Source: Streptomyces natalensis ATCC 27448
GTDB taxonomy: Bacteria > Actinomycetota > Actinomycetes > Streptomycetales > Streptomycetaceae
Length of the DNA stretch: 64,000 nucleotides
Direction: 5' to 3'
Assembly: GCF_000935125.1 (NCBI RefSeq)
Contig: NZ_JRKI01000031.1
Coordinates: 21,992 to 85,991, forward strand
The translations under genes were made by a program, and so were the position numbers. The notes under the pieces are model-generated. The model had not been told where the DNA came from, ran no database searches, and saw nothing but the letters and a program-made list of their open reading frames with translations. Positions 1 to 9,405 of this stretch are shown here, in pieces (position 1 is the stretch's first letter; each line of letters starts with the position of its first letter).

Positions 1-112
1 CCGGGAGCTGGTCGGGCTGGCCTCGCCCAAGGGGATGAAAGTATCCAACCAGCGCAAGTACTACCCGGGCATCGGTTTGCTCACCGACGAGGAGAGGGAC
101 GCCGGCGCATGA
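1..112 (+). CDS. 3' end of P4-family primase/helicase (partial, runs off the left edge)
   Basis: Only the last ~36 codons are present. The tail carries a KYYPGIGL motif that recurs at the end of the second primase copy at ~1600, which is the basis for the call. P4-family proteins combine a primase with a superfamily 3 helicase and drive plasmid, phage or integrative-element replication. The stop overlaps the next start as ATGA, so the two genes are probably co-translated. Identity rests on the paralogous copy, not on this fragment alone. Confidence 0.6.
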   Translation, partial: RELVGLASPKGMKVSNQRKYYPGIGLLTDEERDAGA

Positions 113-510
113 GTTCCCTGATCGATGTGGACGAGATCAGCCACGAGGTCGAGCTTGTGTGGTTGGAGGACGTCAGCCAGCTCGACTACGTGCGTCAGAG
201 CCTGGACCGTTTGCCCACCCGCAAGGGCAAGCCGCCCTACCATCGCGACGGTCGCATGGTCGGCTACGCGATCCTCGGCCCAAAAGCCAAGGCCTCGCGC
301 GCTTCTGGCACCTTCCGCCGCCGCGTCTTCTGGCTGTTGCCCCACGACCGCGACACCGAGCCCGAAGGGCTGTACGCGAAGAGCGCCCCCGCCGAAGCCG
401 TCGACCCCCGTACCCTCGAACCTCGCGTCAAGGGCTACAAGACCGAACGCTCCGAAGGTGGCCCACCCTCCCGCGCCATGCAGGAACTCGGCATACAGCT
501 GCCTCTGTAA
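109..510 (+). CDS. Small hypothetical protein linked to the P4-type primase
   Basis: 133 residues from an ATG that overlaps the primase stop. No catalytic motif is recognised. The middle (YHRDGRMVGYAILGP) and the C-terminal part (GYKTERSEGG) are repeated in a decayed copy at 1645-2047, so the pair primase-plus-this-gene was duplicated as a unit. The constant position directly after the primase suggests a role in replication or maintenance of an integrative element, which is inference. Reading frame and codon use are intact, unlike the second copy. Confidence 0.6.
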   Translation: MSSLIDVDEISHEVELVWLEDVSQLDYVRQSLDRLPTRKGKPPYHRDGRMVGYAILGPKAKASRASGTFRRRVFWLLPHDRDTEPEGLYAKSAPAEAVDPRTLEPRVKGYKTERSEGGPPSRAMQELGIQLPL

Positions 511-513
511 CAC

Positions 514-1648
514 GTGGTCGGGCGCTCCGAGTGCGCCCGCGTGGGTCTGTGGATTCATGCCGTGTTCGGCGCGGCCAACGTAACCGATCTTCGTTCCACG
601 GCACGGTTCCAAATTCCCCGGCAGTGGTTCGGCCAGATCACCCACTACCACCGCCGCCGAGCCGCCTCCGGCCTCGTCGACCACCTCTTCAATGCGCCGG
701 ATGGCAAGCGGGCCGCGAGGGCGGCACACCACAGAGCTTCCGTCGCGGTCAGGGTTGGCGCGGCGGAGCGAGGGCGCCAGGCAACTGCCGACCGAGATCT
801 GGTGGAGTGCACCGCGCCGCAGAAGACGCCCACATCACGCTGGCGCCAGTTCCTCACCGACACTTTTGGCGAGGACACCGAGGGCCGAGAGATGATCAAC
901 TATCTGCACCTGCTGCTGGGCTACTCCGTTACCGGAGATGTCGGCGCGCAGATCCTGGCCTTCCTCTACGGCCTGGGCAAGAGCGGCAAGAGCGTCCTGC
1001 TCGATGTCATCGTCAAACTCCTCGGCGACTACGCCGACGCCGCCCCACCAGGCTTTTTGATGGCCAAGCAGTTCGACGGCCACCTCACCGACCTGGCAGA
1101 ACGCCACGGTCGTCGCGTCATTGTCTGCTCCGAGCTCATGGCAGGCGACCGCTTCGAATCCCGCGTCAAACTCCTCACCGGCGGCGACATCATCAAGGCC
1201 CGCCGCATGCACCTGGTCCCCTTCGGACACGTCGTGCCCGACGCCGGCAAGGTCGGCATCCTCATCACCGTTGGAAGGCCCCGGCATCCTGACCTGGCTC
1301 GTCAACGACGCAGCCCGCTACCTCGCTGGCGAGAAGGATCTGACTGGACCTGAGCGGGTACGCGTAGCGACAACGGCGTATGCGGAGACCAAGGACCACA
1401 TGGGACGCGTCCTCACCGAGAACTGCAAAACCGACCCCGGACTGCGTGCCGAACAAGAACACCTTTACCTCGCCTACACCCGCTGGTGCGAAGCTGAGGG
1501 CGCCACCACGGTCTCCTCCCGTGCCTTCGCCGGCCGCGTCCGCGAGACGCTAGGCATGACCTCCCCCAAGGAGATGGCCACCTCCAGCTCCAAGAAGTAC
1601 TACCCAGGCATCGGACTGATCGCGGACATCAACGAGGAGAACGCGTGA
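514..1648 (+). pseudogene. P4-family primase/helicase, second copy, frameshifted
   Basis: From ~838 to ~1275 one frame encodes a superfamily 3 helicase core: the segment leading to a Walker A motif (GLGKSGKS), then DGHLTDLAERHGRRVI and LLTGGDIIKARRM. The C-terminal part (GPGILTWLVNDAARYL through KKYYPGIGL) continues in another frame from ~1276 to the TGA at 1646. The stretch normally found between the two parts looks shortened, so a deletion with frameshift near 1270-1280 is likely. The first ~320 bases (514-835) show no convincing homology. The product would not be functional as read. Confidence 0.7.
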
Positions 1649-2047
1649 GCGCCCTGATCGACCCCGAGGACCTCACGCACGAAACCGACCTCGTGTGGCT
1701 CGAGGACACGACCTCCCTCGACTACGTCCGCTAGAGCCTCGACCGCGTCCCCAGCCGACGCCGACATCCCCCTACCACCGAGACGGCCGGCTCGTCGGCT
1801 ACGCCATCCTCGGCCCCGCCGCCAAAGCCTCCCGCGCGTCCGGCACCTTCCTGCGCCGCGTCTTCTGTCTTACCCCCATGACCGTGACCAGCAACCCGAC
1901 GGCCTCTACGCCACCGGCGCGCCCTCCGAAGCCGTCGCCCCCCGCACTGTCAGTCCCCGCGCCAAGGGCTACAAGACCGAACGCTCCGAAGGCGGCCCGG
2001 CGTCCGATGCCATGCGGGAGATGGGCATAACACTCCCTAAGTCATAA
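1645..2047 (+). pseudogene. Decayed duplicate of the small primase-linked gene
   Basis: The GTG start overlaps the preceding TGA exactly as in the intact pair at 109. The first 30 codons align with that gene (ALIDPEDLTHETDLVWLED), then an in-frame TAG at ~1732 follows DYVR. Further similarity (YHRDGRLVGYAILGP, then GYKTERSEGGPASDAMREMG) is spread over two other frames. One nonsense mutation and at least two indels are therefore visible. Confidence 0.75.
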
Positions 2048-2178
2048 GCCGTGGGCGGACGTCGAACGGATCAGAGCCGAGGCCTCACGCTTCGTCGGCA
2101 ACTGGCCCAGGTCGGTGGCCGATCGTGATGTGGCAGGGTTGACGCAAGTGACCGGCGCAGGCAGAGGAGGAGCACCTG

Positions 2179-2688
2179 GTGAAGCCACTGAACGACGGTG
2201 ACCGCTCCCAGCTGCAATCTGTGGCGGAGGACATGGCAGCCTGCACGGCGTCGGGAGACCATCGTGTGGTGCTGCTGTTGCACCGCAATGTACGGTCCGC
2301 GTGGGGATGCGGGGGCCTTGACTACCTGCTGCATCTGCTGGCGGAGGACATCGTCCTCCATGCCGGCGCCAGCGCCCGCACACCGTACGCCAAGGTGGTA
2401 CCGGAAGCCGCGCTGCCCCCCGCCCGCTACCAGGACCTGACTCGCCGGTTCAGTGGACACCAGGAAGAAGGTGCTGAAAACTCCGGCATGGAGGCGTTGT
2501 GCCAGATGGCGGCCGCCTATCTCAATGCCGTGCAGCGTGGTGAAGTCGACACAGAGGCAGGCCTGTTGGAGCAGATCCGCAAGGGTAGCCCCGGCGACGA
2601 GGACGCAATCCACGCGATCGTGCGAGAGATCGCGGCCCTGCACGTCCCAGCGGCACAGCAGTCTCCCAAGCCGCCCACGTCACCGTGA
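2179..2688 (+). CDS. Hypothetical protein, mainly helical
   Basis: 169 residues from GTG 2179, preceded by a strong GGAGGAG site about 8 bases upstream. No signal peptide, membrane segment or recognisable domain. It is rich in Ala, Glu and Leu and probably all-helical. It lies between the primase remnants and the terpene locus with no overlap to either, so its context is uninformative. I do not recognise the family. Confidence 0.55.
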   Translation: MKPLNDGDRSQLQSVAEDMAACTASGDHRVVLLLHRNVRSAWGCGGLDYLLHLLAEDIVLHAGASARTPYAKVVPEAALPPARYQDLTRRFSGHQEEGAENSGMEALCQMAAAYLNAVQRGEVDTEAGLLEQIRKGSPGDEDAIHAIVREIAALHVPAAQQSPKPPTSP

Positions 2689-2890
2689 CGCGAACGGCGG
2701 AAGTCCCGCACATGTCGTCGGCGTCAGAGACACGCAAGGGCGCCAATAGGGCTGAGACTACGGCGCTATGCTGCCTTGGACCTGATCATCTTGTATGACT
2801 ACCGCGATGGAGCGTGCGCGGTGACACCAGACTGTGTCTGCCCGCAGACACCGGTGCATCGCCCGCTGCTATCGGGGGCTCGGAGAACTC

Positions 2891-4294
2891 GTGACTGATC
2901 ACTTGGATCCCCACAACACGGGCATCGTTCCGCCTCCGGGATGTCCCGCACACAATCTGGGACAGGACGGCATACGCCGCTTGTATGGGCAGGGCGAAGC
3001 CGATCCGCGTGCGTTGCACGAGGAGTTGCGTCGTGAGCACGGGCCTGTGGCTCCGGTGCTGCTGCATGGGGATCTGCCGGCCTGGCTGGTGCTGGGCTAC
3101 GACGAACTCAAGCAGGTGACGAACCGCCCTCTCCAGTTCACCCGTGACTCCAGCCAATGGTCCATGTTCCAGCGTGGCCAGGTGCCGGCCGACTCCCCGC
3201 TTCGGCCGACGCTGCAACCCCAGCCGGTGTGCGTCTTCGCCGATGGGGAGGAACACGCGCGGTTGCGCGGGGCGGTCACCGACAGCCTGGAGCAGTTCGC
3301 GCTGCGCGGCATCCGCCGCTACACCGTCCGCTACGCCCGGCAGCTGATCGACGAGTTCGCCGCCGACGGCCGGGCCGATCTGATCAGCCAGTTCGCCGAG
3401 CGGCTGCCGATGATGGTAATGACCTGGCTGCTGGGCATGCCGGAGGCCAACAGTCCCCAGCTGGTCAGTGCGGCCCTGGACCTGATGCGACTGAGCGAAA
3501 CGGCGATGCAGTCCAACGCGTTCCTTGTCGAGACGCTGCGTGACCTGGTCAGGCGCCGGCGGGACAAGCCGGGCCATGACCTGCCGTCGATGCTGCTGGC
3601 TCACCACTCCGAGCTCACCGAGGATGAGGTCCTTCAGCACCTGCGGCTGATTCTGGTGGCCGCGAACGAGACCACGGTCAACCTGATGGCCAACACGCTG
3701 CGCATGGTGCTGACCGACCGGCGCTTCAGGGCGAGCCTGTCGGGCGGGCAGATGACGCTGCCCGATGCCTTGGATCAGGTCCTGTGGGACGCCCCGCCGA
3801 TGTCGGTGGTCCCGGGGCGCGTGGCGAAAGAACGGGTCATGCTGGGCAATTACGAGATTCAGCAGGGGGACCTTCTGCTGCTGGGTCTCGCGGCCGGCAA
3901 CGTCGACCCGGCCCAGCGTCCCGACCTGGCCAAGCCGCTGCACGGCAACCGGGCGCACCTCGCCTTCAGCAGCGGGCCGCATGAGTGCCCTGGCAGGGAC
4001 ATCGGCCGGTCGATCGCCGAGGGAGCCATCGACACGCTTCTGGCGCGGCTTCCCGACCTGCACCTCGCCGTGGATGAGGGGGAACTCGTCACGCGGAGTT
4101 CATGGTTGACTCAGCGCCAGGAGGGGCTCCCGGTGCAGTTCGCGCCGAGGCAGACCGAGGACACGAAAACCCGCCTGCCTCTTCCTCCGACGGCCGGGAC
4201 CTTGGTTCCGGTGCCCGCGCAGTCGGCCCCCGCACGGGTTGACGAGGGTGCACGTCGCCCGTGGTGGAAGCGCCTGATGGGCACGTCAAGCTGA
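2891..4294 (+). CDS. Cytochrome P450 lacking the ExxR motif (CYP157-like)
   Basis: A bacterial class I type P450, probably an oxygenase fed by ferredoxin. The haem loop is clear (FSSGPHECPG), and the I-helix carries ANETT where AGxxT is usual. Where nearly all P450s have ExxR, this one reads DQVLW, so both the Glu and the Arg are replaced. CYP157C1 of S. coelicolor is a known precedent for a P450 without ExxR. A ~45-residue Pro/Ala-rich tail follows the usual C-terminus. GTG 2891 with GGAG just upstream is preferred to an upstream GTG at 2834. It lies 53 bases before the terpene cyclase gene on the same strand, so it may tailor the terpene or act in a protein complex. Family placement is by motif only. 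Confidence 0.85.
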   Translation: MTDHLDPHNTGIVPPPGCPAHNLGQDGIRRLYGQGEADPRALHEELRREHGPVAPVLLHGDLPAWLVLGYDELKQVTNRPLQFTRDSSQWSMFQRGQVPADSPLRPTLQPQPVCVFADGEEHARLRGAVTDSLEQFALRGIRRYTVRYARQLIDEFAADGRADLISQFAERLPMMVMTWLLGMPEANSPQLVSAALDLMRLSETAMQSNAFLVETLRDLVRRRRDKPGHDLPSMLLAHHSELTEDEVLQHLRLILVAANETTVNLMANTLRMVLTDRRFRASLSGGQMTLPDALDQVLWDAPPMSVVPGRVAKERVMLGNYEIQQGDLLLLGLAAGNVDPAQRPDLAKPLHGNRAHLAFSSGPHECPGRDIGRSIAEGAIDTLLARLPDLHLAVDEGELVTRSSWLTQRQEGLPVQFAPRQTEDTKTRLPLPPTAGTLVPVPAQSAPARVDEGARRPWWKRLMGTSS

Positions 4295-4347
4295 CACCTC
4301 CTGTTCATCTGACGCCTCATGATTCCCGCGTCTTCACGTGAGACACA

Positions 4348-5580
4348 GTGGTTGAGATTCCGGTCGATCAGTACGATGCCGACCGGACAATCACCCTTGG
4401 CATGAGCAGACCACAGGGCGTCGAGATGAAGGAAGCAGCCGTGGGGCCCGATCTCATACCCGCCCTGTGGGCTCCCATCCCACCGGCAATCCACCCCCGG
4501 CACGCGGACATCAACGCCGCGACGACCCGCTGGGCACACGCCTACAAGGTGGGCTCCCCGCAGCTGCGCGGCCGCCTGGTCACCCAGGACATCGGCCGTT
4601 TCGCCGCACGTATCCTCCCCCAGGGCGACGAGAACGTCATCACGCTGCTGTCGGACTTCGTGCTGTGGCTCTTCGGCGTCGACGACGGCCACTGCGAAGA
4701 AGGCACGCTCGGGCGAAGACCGGGAGAACTCACCGCCACCCTGCACGAGCTGCTGCGCATAGCCCAGCAGCCCCAGGCGCCGATGCTCGTCGACGATCCT
4801 CTGGCCGCGGCGCTGCGCGACCTGAGCCGCCGTGTCGACCGCCACGCCACCCCCGCCCAGGCGACCCGCTGGGTCGATGCGCTGCGCGAGTACTTCTGGT
4901 CGGTGGTCTGGGAGGCTCACCACCGTGCGGCGGGAACGGTCCCGAGCCTGAGCGACTACACCCTGATGCGCCTGTACGACGGAGCCACCACGGTAGTGCT
5001 GCCGCTGCTGGAGATGGGCCACGGCTACGCGCTGGACGCCGACGAACGCGACCACCCAGCCGTACGCGCCGCCGGCGAGATGGCCTCCTTCGTCATCACC
5101 TGGGACAACGACCTGCTCAGCCACCACAAGGAGCATCACTCAGGCGACTACTACCTCAACGTCATCCGCGTCCTGGAGCACGAGACCGGCTGCACCACCA
5201 ACCAGGCCCTCGCCACTGCGGTGGCCCAGCGCGACCGCGTGCTGCGCCTCTTCCTGCGCCTGCGCACACACCTGCAAGCCCATGCCGGACCAGAGCTGTG
5301 CCAATACCTCGACAGCCTGGGACAGTTCATCCGCGCCAGCCAGGACTGGGGCATCACCTCCCTGCGGTACACCACCCCCGACGATCCGGCGCCGCTGCCC
5401 AGCGCCTTCCGCAGCGAACCCACCGACGACAGCGACGACCCGCTGGACATCCCGGTCATCCGCGAGTGGTGGTCCCTGCTGCCCGCGACCTCGCACGAGA
5501 CCGTCTCCGCCTACCTCGCCCCCATGACCGGGCGGCTCACCCACCATCAACAGGAAGGTTTCTTCGGTGTCACGACGTGA
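4348..5580 (+). CDS. Class I terpene synthase (sesquiterpene cyclase type)
   Basis: It ionises and cyclises a linear isoprenyl diphosphate, probably farnesyl diphosphate, in the cytosol. The Asp-rich Mg2+ motif reads DDGHCEE and the downstream NSE/DTE-type motif reads NDLLSHHKE, both at normal spacing for the bacterial terpene synthase family 2. The C-terminal extension holds an acidic linker (DDSDDPLD). The length of ~410 residues is slightly long; starts at ATG 4402 or 4426 would give a more usual N-terminus and cannot be excluded. The 3' end overlaps the next P450 by 14 bases, so the two are translationally coupled and the P450 probably oxidises the cyclase product. The product skeleton cannot be told from sequence. 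Confidence 0.9.
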   Translation: MVEIPVDQYDADRTITLGMSRPQGVEMKEAAVGPDLIPALWAPIPPAIHPRHADINAATTRWAHAYKVGSPQLRGRLVTQDIGRFAARILPQGDENVITLLSDFVLWLFGVDDGHCEEGTLGRRPGELTATLHELLRIAQQPQAPMLVDDPLAAALRDLSRRVDRHATPAQATRWVDALREYFWSVVWEAHHRAAGTVPSLSDYTLMRLYDGATTVVLPLLEMGHGYALDADERDHPAVRAAGEMASFVITWDNDLLSHHKEHHSGDYYLNVIRVLEHETGCTTNQALATAVAQRDRVLRLFLRLRTHLQAHAGPELCQYLDSLGQFIRASQDWGITSLRYTTPDDPAPLPSAFRSEPTDDSDDPLDIPVIREWWSLLPATSHETVSAYLAPMTGRLTHHQQEGFFGVTT

Positions 5581-6910
5581 CGCACTGGGCGTACCCCGCG
5601 CCCCGGGCGGCCTGCCCCTGCTGGGCCACACCCTCAAGCTGGCCCGCGGTCCGCTGCCGTTCCTGCGCTCGCTGCGTGACAACGGCGACCTGGTACGCGT
5701 CGATCTGGGCACGATGCCGATGTACGTCGCCACCAGTGCCGACCTGATCCGCGAGATCACCACCACCCAGGCCCGCTCCTTCGAGAAGGGCCGCCTCTAC
5801 GACCGGGTCCAGCCCCTGGTCGGCAACGGCCTGGCCACAGCGAGCGGCGACACTCACCGCCGCCACCGGCGGCTGATACAGCCGGTCTTCCACCACGAGC
5901 GCATCTCCGCCTACGCCGAGATCATGAGCGACCGGGCCCGCGCTCTGTCCGAATCCCTCAGCCATGACCAGAGGATCGAACTCCTCGACGTGATGGGGCA
6001 CTTCACGATCGAGACCCTCGCGGCGACGATGTTCTCCGCGGACATAGGCCGCTCGGCCGTGGAATCGGTCCGCCGCGACCTGCCCGTCATCCTGCGCACC
6101 ATGCTCGTACGCGCCGCATCCCCCACATTCCTGGACTGGCTCCCTATCGGCCCCAACCGGGCCTTCGACCGCGCCGCCGGCACCATGCGACAGGTCATCG
6201 ACGAGGTCATCGCCACCGCCCGCCAGGCCCAGGGCGGCGAACGGACCGACCTGCTGTCTCTGCTCCTGGAAGCGCGCACTGACGAAGGCGAGGGCTTGAG
6301 CGACGAGGAGGTCCGCGACGAACTCGTCACGATACTTTTCGCCGGCACCGAGACCACCGCCTCCACCCTCACCTGGGCGCTGCACGAGCTGGCGCACGCT
6401 CCGCAGGTGGAGGAGGAAGTTCTCGCCGAGATCGACGACGTCGTCGGGACAGGACCCGTGACCATCGAGCACGTCAGCCAGCTCCACACCATCCGCCGCG
6501 TGCTGGACGAGACGATCCGCCTGCACGGTGTGACCCTGCTGATGCGCCGTACGGTCGAACCGGTGGATCTCGGCGGCCACAGCCTGCCCGCCGGTGCCGA
6601 GATCGCCTTCAGCCTCTACGCCCTGCACCGTGATCCGGCCCTCTACCCCGAGCCGGACCGCTTCGACCCCGACCGGTGGAAGCCCGAGCGCCACAGCGAC
6701 CTGCCGCGCCATGCCTATGTGCCCTTCGGCAGCGGCAACCGCAAATGCATCGGCGACGCCTTCTCCTGGACCGAGGCCACCATCACCCTGGCGACGCTCC
6801 TGTCCCGTTGGCAACTGCGGCCGACCGGGGAGCACACCACCCGCGAGGCCGCTTCCGCCATGGCGCACCCCGACCGTGTACCCATGCGGATCGTCGCCCG
6901 CGATCACTAG
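5567..6910 (+). CDS. Cytochrome P450, terpene-tailoring
   Basis: A complete ~447-residue P450. It has a proline-rich N-terminus (VPRAPGGLPLLGH), an I-helix AGTETT, a canonical ExxR (ETIR), a PERF-region (PDRFDPDRW) and a haem loop FGSGNRKCIG. The start GTG lies inside the terpene cyclase gene, so both come from one transcript. By context it hydroxylates or further oxidises the cyclised terpene. Sequence style resembles P450s paired with sesquiterpene cyclases in Streptomyces such as PtlI/PenI (CYP183), but this is a resemblance and not an assignment. Transcription probably ends at the hairpin just downstream. Confidence 0.9.
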   Translation: MSRRDALGVPRAPGGLPLLGHTLKLARGPLPFLRSLRDNGDLVRVDLGTMPMYVATSADLIREITTTQARSFEKGRLYDRVQPLVGNGLATASGDTHRRHRRLIQPVFHHERISAYAEIMSDRARALSESLSHDQRIELLDVMGHFTIETLAATMFSADIGRSAVESVRRDLPVILRTMLVRAASPTFLDWLPIGPNRAFDRAAGTMRQVIDEVIATARQAQGGERTDLLSLLLEARTDEGEGLSDEEVRDELVTILFAGTETTASTLTWALHELAHAPQVEEEVLAEIDDVVGTGPVTIEHVSQLHTIRRVLDETIRLHGVTLLMRRTVEPVDLGGHSLPAGAEIAFSLYALHRDPALYPEPDRFDPDRWKPERHSDLPRHAYVPFGSGNRKCIGDAFSWTEATITLATLLSRWQLRPTGEHTTREAASAMAHPDRVPMRIVARDH

Positions 6911-6918
6911 CAACAACG

Positions 6919-6961
6919 GGGCCGTGGCAGGTGATGAGTCGTCCGTCACCTGCCACGGCCC
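6919..6961. terminator. Bidirectional hairpin terminator between convergent P450 genes
   Basis: A perfect 16-bp inverted repeat (arms 6919-6934 and 6946-6961, starting GGGCCGTGG) with an 11-base loop sits in the 80-bp gap between the stops of two convergent genes. There is no T-run, as is common for Streptomyces terminators. Confidence 0.8.
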
Positions 6962-6990
6962 ATATGAGGTGCCGACCCCTGTACGGCGCC

Positions 6991-8311
6991 TCAGACTGTG
7001 GTGTCGAGATGGACGGAGAGGTTGTCAATGCCCTGCAAGGCGATCGAGTTGAGCGCCTTCGGCGTTTTGGCCAATCGCATGGTGGGGAAGCGGGTGAACA
7101 ACCGGCGCAGCGCGATTTCTGCCTCGGCTCGTGCCAGTTCCGCGCCCAGGCAGCGGTGTATCCCGGATCCGAACGCCACATGGCTCCGGTCGGCGCGGGA
7201 CAGGTCGAAGGTGTCAGCGCCTTCCTCGTCCGGGGTGTAGCCGGCAGCCGCGATACCCACGATCACCGCATCCCCGCGGCGTACGTGCGCGTCCGCGATC
7301 ACCAGGTCCTCAGTCGCGTACCGCATGAGCGCGTAGCGCACCGGTGAGGTGTGCCGCAGGCTCTCCTCCACCACCCTGGCCCAGGTGTGTGTGCCGTCCA
7401 GCACCAGCGCGAGCATGTCCGGGCGCTGTAGCAGGGCGTAGGCGGCGTTGCAGATGAGATTGACGGTGGTCTCGTGCCCCGCGCTGATCAGCAGCAGTAG
7501 GTTGTCGATCAGTTCCTCGTCGCTGCGGAAGCCGTCGCCGTCGTCGCGTGCCCGGACGAGTCGGGATGTGAGGTCGTTGCCTGGCTCGCGGCGTCGCTGG
7601 GCGACCAGGTCGCCCAGCACCTGGCGGATGGATGCCATCGCGGACGCGGCCTCGCCTTGAGTGCGTACCGAGAGCAGGGCCTCGAACGGGCCGCGCATCA
7701 GGGTCGATGAGCGGTCGTCGACGCCCATGTAGTCGCAGATGACGCGCACCGGCAGGGGATAGGCAAAGCTTTCCCGCAAATCGACGGGGACGCCGGGCGA
7801 TTGCGCGGATGCGATGGCCAGGCGTTCCAGCAAGCCGTCGGCCACGTATGTGATGCGGTCGGGTGAGCGTTTTGACCTGGGCCGTGGTGAAGGCTGGATG
7901 GACCAGGGAGCGAATCCGCTGGTGATCCTTGCCGTCTTGAAAGAGCATCCCCCGCCCGCCGACCAGGCCGAACAACTCCCAGTTTTCTTGCACCTCGCCC
8001 GTTTGGACGGCGCGCCAGATCTCGATCCTTTTGGCGAGTCGGTCATCGCCGAGGACGAGGCGGGCCGTCTCCTCGTCGGTAGTTGTCCACGCTGCCACTC
8101 CGCCGGGCAGCTCAACGGGGACGAACTGTCCGTGCTCACGGAGGCGCGCCGTCTCCGCGTGCACCTCGCCGATGCTCGGATCGAGCAGATGGGGGCATGA
8201 CTGCGAGCTGGTTATGGAGGTCTCTCCGTATGGGGGGTTGGGGGGCCGGCTTCGCAAGGGAGGCAGGGCTCGACCATGCGCGGCGCGCTCGGGAACGAAG
8301 GGGTGATGCAT
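6991..8311 (-). pseudogene. Cytochrome P450 broken by a one-base frameshift
   Basis: The C-terminal two thirds (8139 frame) has the I-helix AGHETT, ExxR (ESLR) and haem loop FGSGIHRCLG. The N-terminal part (LLDPSIGEVHAETARL through SLVHPAFTTAQVKTLT) lies in another frame. The frames join if one C is removed from the CCC run at 7861-7863, giving TLTDRITYVADGLL. All catalytic motifs are intact, so this is either a recent mutation or a sequencing error. The start codon of the N-terminal part is unclear. It is convergent with the terpene-linked P450. Confidence 0.8.
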
Positions 8312-8326
8312 GTGCGGATGCAGGGC

Positions 8327-9262
8327 TTAAGGAGCGGGTGGTTGCGTGGTGAAGATGGGATCGGGGAGCCAGCGTACGGGGCCGGTCACGATCGGTTTCG
8401 CGGGCACGAACCGCACGGGCAGGTTCCGGGGGCAGGGCCCCCATCGTGTCGGGTCGTAGAGCAGTTCACGGCGAGGAACCGTGAGGCGAAGGTGGCGGAG
8501 GCGGTTGCGTAGTGCGCAGACCGCCGTCTCAACGGTCGTCTCCGTCAGCAAGCTCAAGGCGCGGTGCGCTGCCTCTTCCGCCTGGTCATGATGGTGGGTC
8601 CGGTTGGCCGTGGTTTGGCTCGTTGTCGGTTGAAGGCGGCTGCGCGGTGGGGTGGTGGTTGTCTCCGTCGGAGGCTGCTGGGCGCCGCGCGCGGTCTCGT
8701 CGACCAGGTCATCGTCGAGAGCCTGCCCGATGCACGTTGTCGCATCGGCGCTGAGCGTCATCAAGAGTGTGCGGGCCTGCCAGGTGATCTCGTCCGCAGA
8801 GGCAGCCGGGGAATGATGCAGCATCCAGGAGACCAGATCCGGCCCCGGCACGGACGTCTTCTCGGCGACGAGCTGGCGGAGGCGATCATTGAGCTTTGCC
8901 GACGAACGGGCAGCACGCGGCCGCCGATCACATATGTCTCGGACACTGTGCTGGACCGCCGCGGCGTAGCGCTCGTCCATGCCGAGCAGCCCCATGGCGA
9001 CCAAAAGCGGCAGGCGTGTCGCGTAGTCGGCTATCAGGTCGGCCCGGCCAGCCGGGCCGACGACGTCGATCAACTCGTCGGCGAGCTGTGTGACGTACTC
9101 CTCGAAACGGGGGCCGACGTCATGCACCGCCTTGGTGAGGGCGATGTCGCGTATGTGGTGCGGGCCGGTTCCGCCGGCATCAGGTAGCGACACGAAAGCT
9201 CCGCGGGAGTCAGTGGAGTTGGGTGCTGGAGCTGTCCGATGCATGTCTGTGGCGCCCAGCAA
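8327..9262 (-). pseudogene. P450-like remnant without a haem-binding loop
   Basis: The first half resembles P450 helices C to I: LIADYATRLPLLVAMGLLGM, then LSADATTCIGQAL in the I-helix position. The expected ExxR, PERF and Cys-loop regions are replaced by a Thr/Gln-rich stretch (QQPPTETTTTPPRSR), after which the tail resembles a normal P450 C-terminus (NLPVRFVP). A haem-ligating Cys is absent. The frame is open from TTG 9262 or ATG 9244, so a protein may still be made, but it cannot be a working P450. An internal deletion or replacement in a CYP157-like gene is the simplest reading. Confidence 0.6.
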
Positions 9263-9405
9263 GGACCACCGTCAGCGCGCCTTCTGCGTCCGGGTGGAAC
9301 CGATGCCTACTATCCCACACGGAAAATGTGATTAACATTCTGGTATTCACTTTCATGCCCGTGGCACACTCGCGGGTGCACGGAGATCGTGAAGGGGGAC
9401 ACCAG

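Noticed and set aside
2786..6949. Minus-strand frames of 340-460 codons opposite the P450 and terpene cyclase genes
   Set aside because: They mirror the third-position G/C of the plus-strand genes and contain no motifs.
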